NCBI RefSeq assembly: GCF_029227915.1
Contig: NC_079885.1
Span: 23,621,001 to 23,685,000 of the forward strand
From: Hydractinia symbiolongicarpus
Lineage: Eukaryota > Cnidaria > Hydrozoa > Anthoathecata > Hydractiniidae
DNA: 64,000 nt
Reading direction: 5' to 3'
Part shown: piece after piece, positions 60,891 through 64,000 of the stretch
Numbering within the stretch: the stretch's first letter is position 1
Layout: each line of letters starts with the position of its first letter
The notes under the pieces: generated by a model
Seen by the model: the letters and a program-made list of their open reading frames with translations, nothing else
Told to the model about the DNA's origin: nothing
Databases searched by the model: none
Translations under genes and position numbers: made by a program

Positions 60891-61370
60891 GTGGAAAAGA
60901 TAGGTCCTTCAAGGAGCAGAAACAGTACTGTTTGCAACCACAGCATGTTATGAGAGTGGTTGAGAAGAGAAAAAGGAAAATTACAAAGTGCAAACACAAC
61001 GATAAACTCTTCCAGTTAAGTCTTAGATTTAAAGTCTAAAGTTTTTGCTTCTCTAAAGAATGTGCTCCCAAAAAGACACTACTCTTCCTTTTTCCAAGAA
61101 GTAAATTGTCACATATGAACAAAACTTTGGCATACAAAACAAAGAGTAGGACAGGACTTCTGAAAAGGTACAAGGGTTTCGCCCCATATTCCTGAACCAA
61201 GGTACCCAAAATGTCTAGCTGAGTCACCTCAAAAGAGACCTGCGAAGAGTCTTCGGCAGGAACTAGAAATTTCTTCCATCCGTAAAACTTTTTAACTGTC
61301 CTACTCAGTACAATCTTGTGTGACTGACTGGGGTATTAAGTGAAGTCGTCACTCTTCAAAGATAAGACCA

Positions 61371-62070
61371 GTGCAGTCAAACCGCCCTTCTGACATAATT
61401 TATTTTTGTTTTGACGAGTTACTAAGAAATAAGTTAAGGAAACTTTGGCATGTTGAATCGGTAGGGGGTCAAGAAATCTCTGTAATTAATGACTTTGAAA
61501 ATCATAATTATTATGATGGATCACGCTTTGTGGCCAGGTTACCTTTCAAGTCTATGCACGATCCATTACCTGAAAATTATTTTGTAAGCGAACGAAGACT
61601 TTGATCCACGGCTAAAAAACTGCAAGCTCTAGGATTTATGATGACTATGATAACATTGTTAAGCAATACGTCCGAATATGTAAGATGTACTTTTTAGGTT
61701 TCGGTTAAACAAGATCGCCATTATTCTGATATCAGGCAAGCCTTCTTAAATATTAATATTGATCAACCCCACCGTTATTTTTTGTGAATAACGTGGTAAT
61801 TTATCGTTTCCTTAGAGTTGTTTTTGGTTTAACAAGCAGTCCTTTTCTGTTAAATGGAACAATTCGTCAGCATTTAAATAAATTCTTAGATGTGTATTCC
61901 AAGACTGTGATAAAATAGGTAAAGATTTGTATGTCGATGATACGACAACCGGTTGTTATTCTGTTACAGAAGGAAAAAAATTCAGGAAGTTGCAATGGAT
62001 TTGATGAGTAAGGCTGGATTTGAATTAAGAAAATGGTTTACTAACAATAATGAACTATAAGGATTTTTTT
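61371..62070 (+). pseudogene. BEL/Pao reverse transcriptase remnant
   Basis: The open part (61371-61604) reads LRKLWHVESVGGQEISVIND and SRFVARLPFKSMHDPLPENY, the typical start of Pao RT. In later frames come DIRQAFLNINIDQPHRYF (first catalytic Asp), a FGLTSSPFLLNGTIRQHLNK-like block, and YVDDTTTG (catalytic YVDD) with MDLMSKAGFELRKWF. Stops and at least three frame changes make it dead. RNase H and integrase parts are not found, so the copy is also truncated on the right. Confidence 0.85.
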
Positions 62071-62099
62071 ATAGGCGGAAGGGGTGTGATAAGATTATT

Positions 62100-62161
62100 G
62101 GAGATGACATGACATGCTAAAAGCCAAGTTGGAGATGACATGACATGCTAAAAGCCAAGTT
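62100..62161. repeat. 31-bp exact tandem duplication
   Basis: The unit GGAGATGACATGACATGCTA followed by AAAGCCAAGTT occurs twice without any difference, so it is a recent duplication. It lies at the right border of the BEL/Pao remnant. Confidence 0.95.
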
Positions 62162-62189
62162 AATGAAATAAATAGAGATTTTTGTTTAC

Positions 62190-62600
62190 AAGAATTGTCC
62201 TCGGATTGCGTCCTTCCTCTTTACCTTTTTCCAGTCTTGTTTAAAGAATTCCTTTGTTCCTGTACAATGGAGGGTCGCTTCAGAAGTTTATATACCTAAA
62301 AACAAGCCTCCATCACCATCAACCATTAGGGACTTTCGGCCAATAGCTCTTCTGAATGTGGAAGGAAAACTTTCTTCAGTCTTGTGTCAAAGCGCTTAGA
62401 AAATGACATCATTAAGAAAAAAATCTTCATCAACAAATCTATTTAAAAAGGATGTATGGAAAAAATTCCTGGTTGTTGGGAGCATATGTTTCTTGTCTGG
62501 ACTGCCTTAAGAAACACCAAGTCTAAAAAGAGTTCACTGTCTGAAATATGGCTTGATGTTACAAATGCTTAACCCACTCTACCGAGGCCTTCCCCAGAAC
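62190..62600 (+). pseudogene. Reverse transcriptase fragment of another LINE-like family
   Basis: One frame gives VASEVYIPKNKPPSPSTIRD followed by FRPIALLNVEGKLFFSLVSK, then KGCMEKIPGCWEHMFLVWTA and SLSEIWLDVTNA with the first catalytic aspartate. The block FRPI(A/S)LLNVEGK with the PGCWEH motif is typical of an invertebrate non-LTR group with a widespread RT. The palm active site and later parts are missing. Confidence 0.7.
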
Positions 62601-63004
62601 TCCGTGTTCATTAAGTGTGAATAAGACATTTCTTTCTCAAGACTTTCCTTTCCGATAAAAATCTCCCCATTCGACTCTACCAAACCCTGATGTTTTTTTC
62701 TGATATGCCTTATAAATCTACAAGGCACGGGTGCACCGAATAAGGACATCTACCCCCATCAACAGTGCACGCTACTCTCATGTTGCACAAAAGTCTAACA
62801 CGTCAACCTCTTTTCACTTTGTACAACATGGCAGATAAATATAAAGTGCAAAGTATTAAATTGATGCTAAGCATTTAATATTTGCATCAATGTCTACTAG
62901 CTACATTATTGTATGAATTATGTAAGAACTTGACGGTAAACAATACTTAGAGAGTAACATTTCCTATTTAAAAATCTATACTTGGATGAGGGAACAATAC
63001 TTAC
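62601..63004. other. Non-coding stretch
   Basis: Nothing supported between the RT fragment and the Helitron remnant. Confidence 0.45.
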
Positions 63005-63800
63005 TCGAACATCATCAAATGCCCTTCCCTTGAAAAAGCAACATACAACTGGCCATGAGAAAAACATGGCCTGCGCAGCAATATACCAACCTTGTCAAAG
63101 GTTTGACCTTGTGCCTTGTTTATTGTCATAGCATAAGAAAGCCTTACTGGAAGCTGCCTGCGACGTAAAACAAAAGGCATACCTGTATCCGAAAGTGAAA
63201 GTTGTTACCTTGGGATAAGTACCCGATCTCCAATGGCATTCCCAGTAAGTACTTCAGCATCGACACAGTTGTCGTGAAGATGTCTTACAATTAGGCGAGT
63301 GCCTTTACATAGGTCTTTAATTATGTTTACGTTTCTTAATAACAACAACAGCATCATACCTTATCGAGCGCAACTTTACCATTATGGCAGCATTTGAAAC
63401 ACTCTTCATTCTCAAACTTTACAGCTCGACAAAACTCACATTCTTTGTCCATAACACCTAAATAATAAACATTAGGCAATACATTTTGACGTAAAAGATT
63501 ATGCTGGGGCATTTACTCGTCTTCTATTTGCAGCCTGACAAACATTTTGCCTTTGTCGAGCAATAACTTGCCTTGCAGCATCTCGATCATGTCTATTGGC
63601 ACAGTGATTGGTATTTTTCATAAACGGCGTGCAGTAGCTTGCCTTTCAGCATCTCGAGCACGTCAATTGAAGCGTGATCAGTATTTTCTAAACGACGTGC
63701 AAATTAGTCTACGTCTAGCTAAAGACACATCATCATTAATTGATGCACCTGGTATGACGATTACCTGCACTTCATGTGGCAGTTCAACATGTTGAGGAAT
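63005..63800 (-). pseudogene. Helitron Rep-helicase gene, internally deleted
   Basis: On the minus strand the right part (about 63800-63480) encodes a basic Ala/Arg-rich N-terminal stretch (RDRDAARQ-like HDAARQVIARQRQNVCQAAN). Next comes a zinc-finger-like block MDKECEFCRAVKFENEECFK (about 63450). Directly after it the frame reaches the end of the PIF1-type helicase: [54 protein letters not shown] and [12 protein letters not shown]. Rep motifs and helicase motifs I-IV are therefore deleted. One TAA (near 63210) and an indel at the end (near 63030) add further damage. Helitrons transpose by rolling-circle replication; this copy cannot. Confidence 0.85.
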
Positions 63801-64000
63801 ACCTGGCATCTGTCCAATAATGAGTAATGAGACCTACTAACCTCTGATTAACACAAACCTACCAGCATTATTGAAAAGCCTAAAACCATGTACAGGGTTG
63901 TTACTGTGGGTAATAGGTTCAACATTAGAGGAATGCACAACCTATTAGCTAGTTACCACAAATTCTAAAAAATAAAAAGTTAAAAAAATTAAACTGTACC
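63801..64000. other. Non-coding window edge
   Basis: No gene is seen; it may contain the 5' end of the Helitron remnant. Confidence 0.4.

Overview
This is an AT-rich animal (metazoan) genomic window. It has intron-bearing genes with GT-AG splice sites and a very dense, nested load of transposable elements. The element mix (Polinton/Maverick, Penelope-like, BEL/Pao, several LINEs, Tigger, Harbinger, piggyBac-type MITE, Helitron) suggests an invertebrate, and a cnidarian is my best guess; the sequence does not fix the species. Almost every long open frame belongs to a decayed mobile element. Only two loci look like host genes.

Layout. 1-2050: wreck of a Polinton (capsid C-terminus, packaging ATPase, BRO/MSV199-like gene). 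2050-8430: unassigned decayed frames, a Harbinger transposase fragment beside a LINE scrap, and an intact ~730-bp MITE flanked by TTAA. 8432-9825: a 22-bp minisatellite with higher-order structure. 11905-13496: a decayed reverse transcriptase. 16022-17463: a 5'-truncated Penelope-like element between two long (AT)n tracts. 19281-24988: a ~207-bp inverted repeat enclosing a LINE fragment and a Tigger element with terminal inverted repeats (TIRs).

27000-34072: a second, better preserved Polinton. It holds a conserved minus-strand protein, a minor-capsid-like frame, major capsid protein, ATPase, a small membrane-protein remnant, integrase, a gene resembling the late transcription factor VLTF3 of large DNA viruses, SAP-like frames and the start of the PolB gene. 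It is cut off by a 203-bp satellite array (34072-35288, resuming at 37401 and 39097) into which two LINEs have jumped; the second LINE itself contains a copy of the MITE. 39415-42024: a broken PolB gene of a different, more GC-rich Polinton.

42030-58930: mostly non-coding DNA with two unassigned TIR elements, plus the two host genes. One is a three-exon four-transmembrane protein (48511-50210, +). The other is a gene with two von Hippel-Lindau beta-type domains (57032-58493, -), the first carrying an apparent internal deletion with frameshift. 59565-63800: remnants of a BEL/Pao element, a LINE and an internally deleted Helitron.

Exon boundaries and domain calls come from reading the sequence by eye. 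No homology search was possible. Family names rest on motif recognition.
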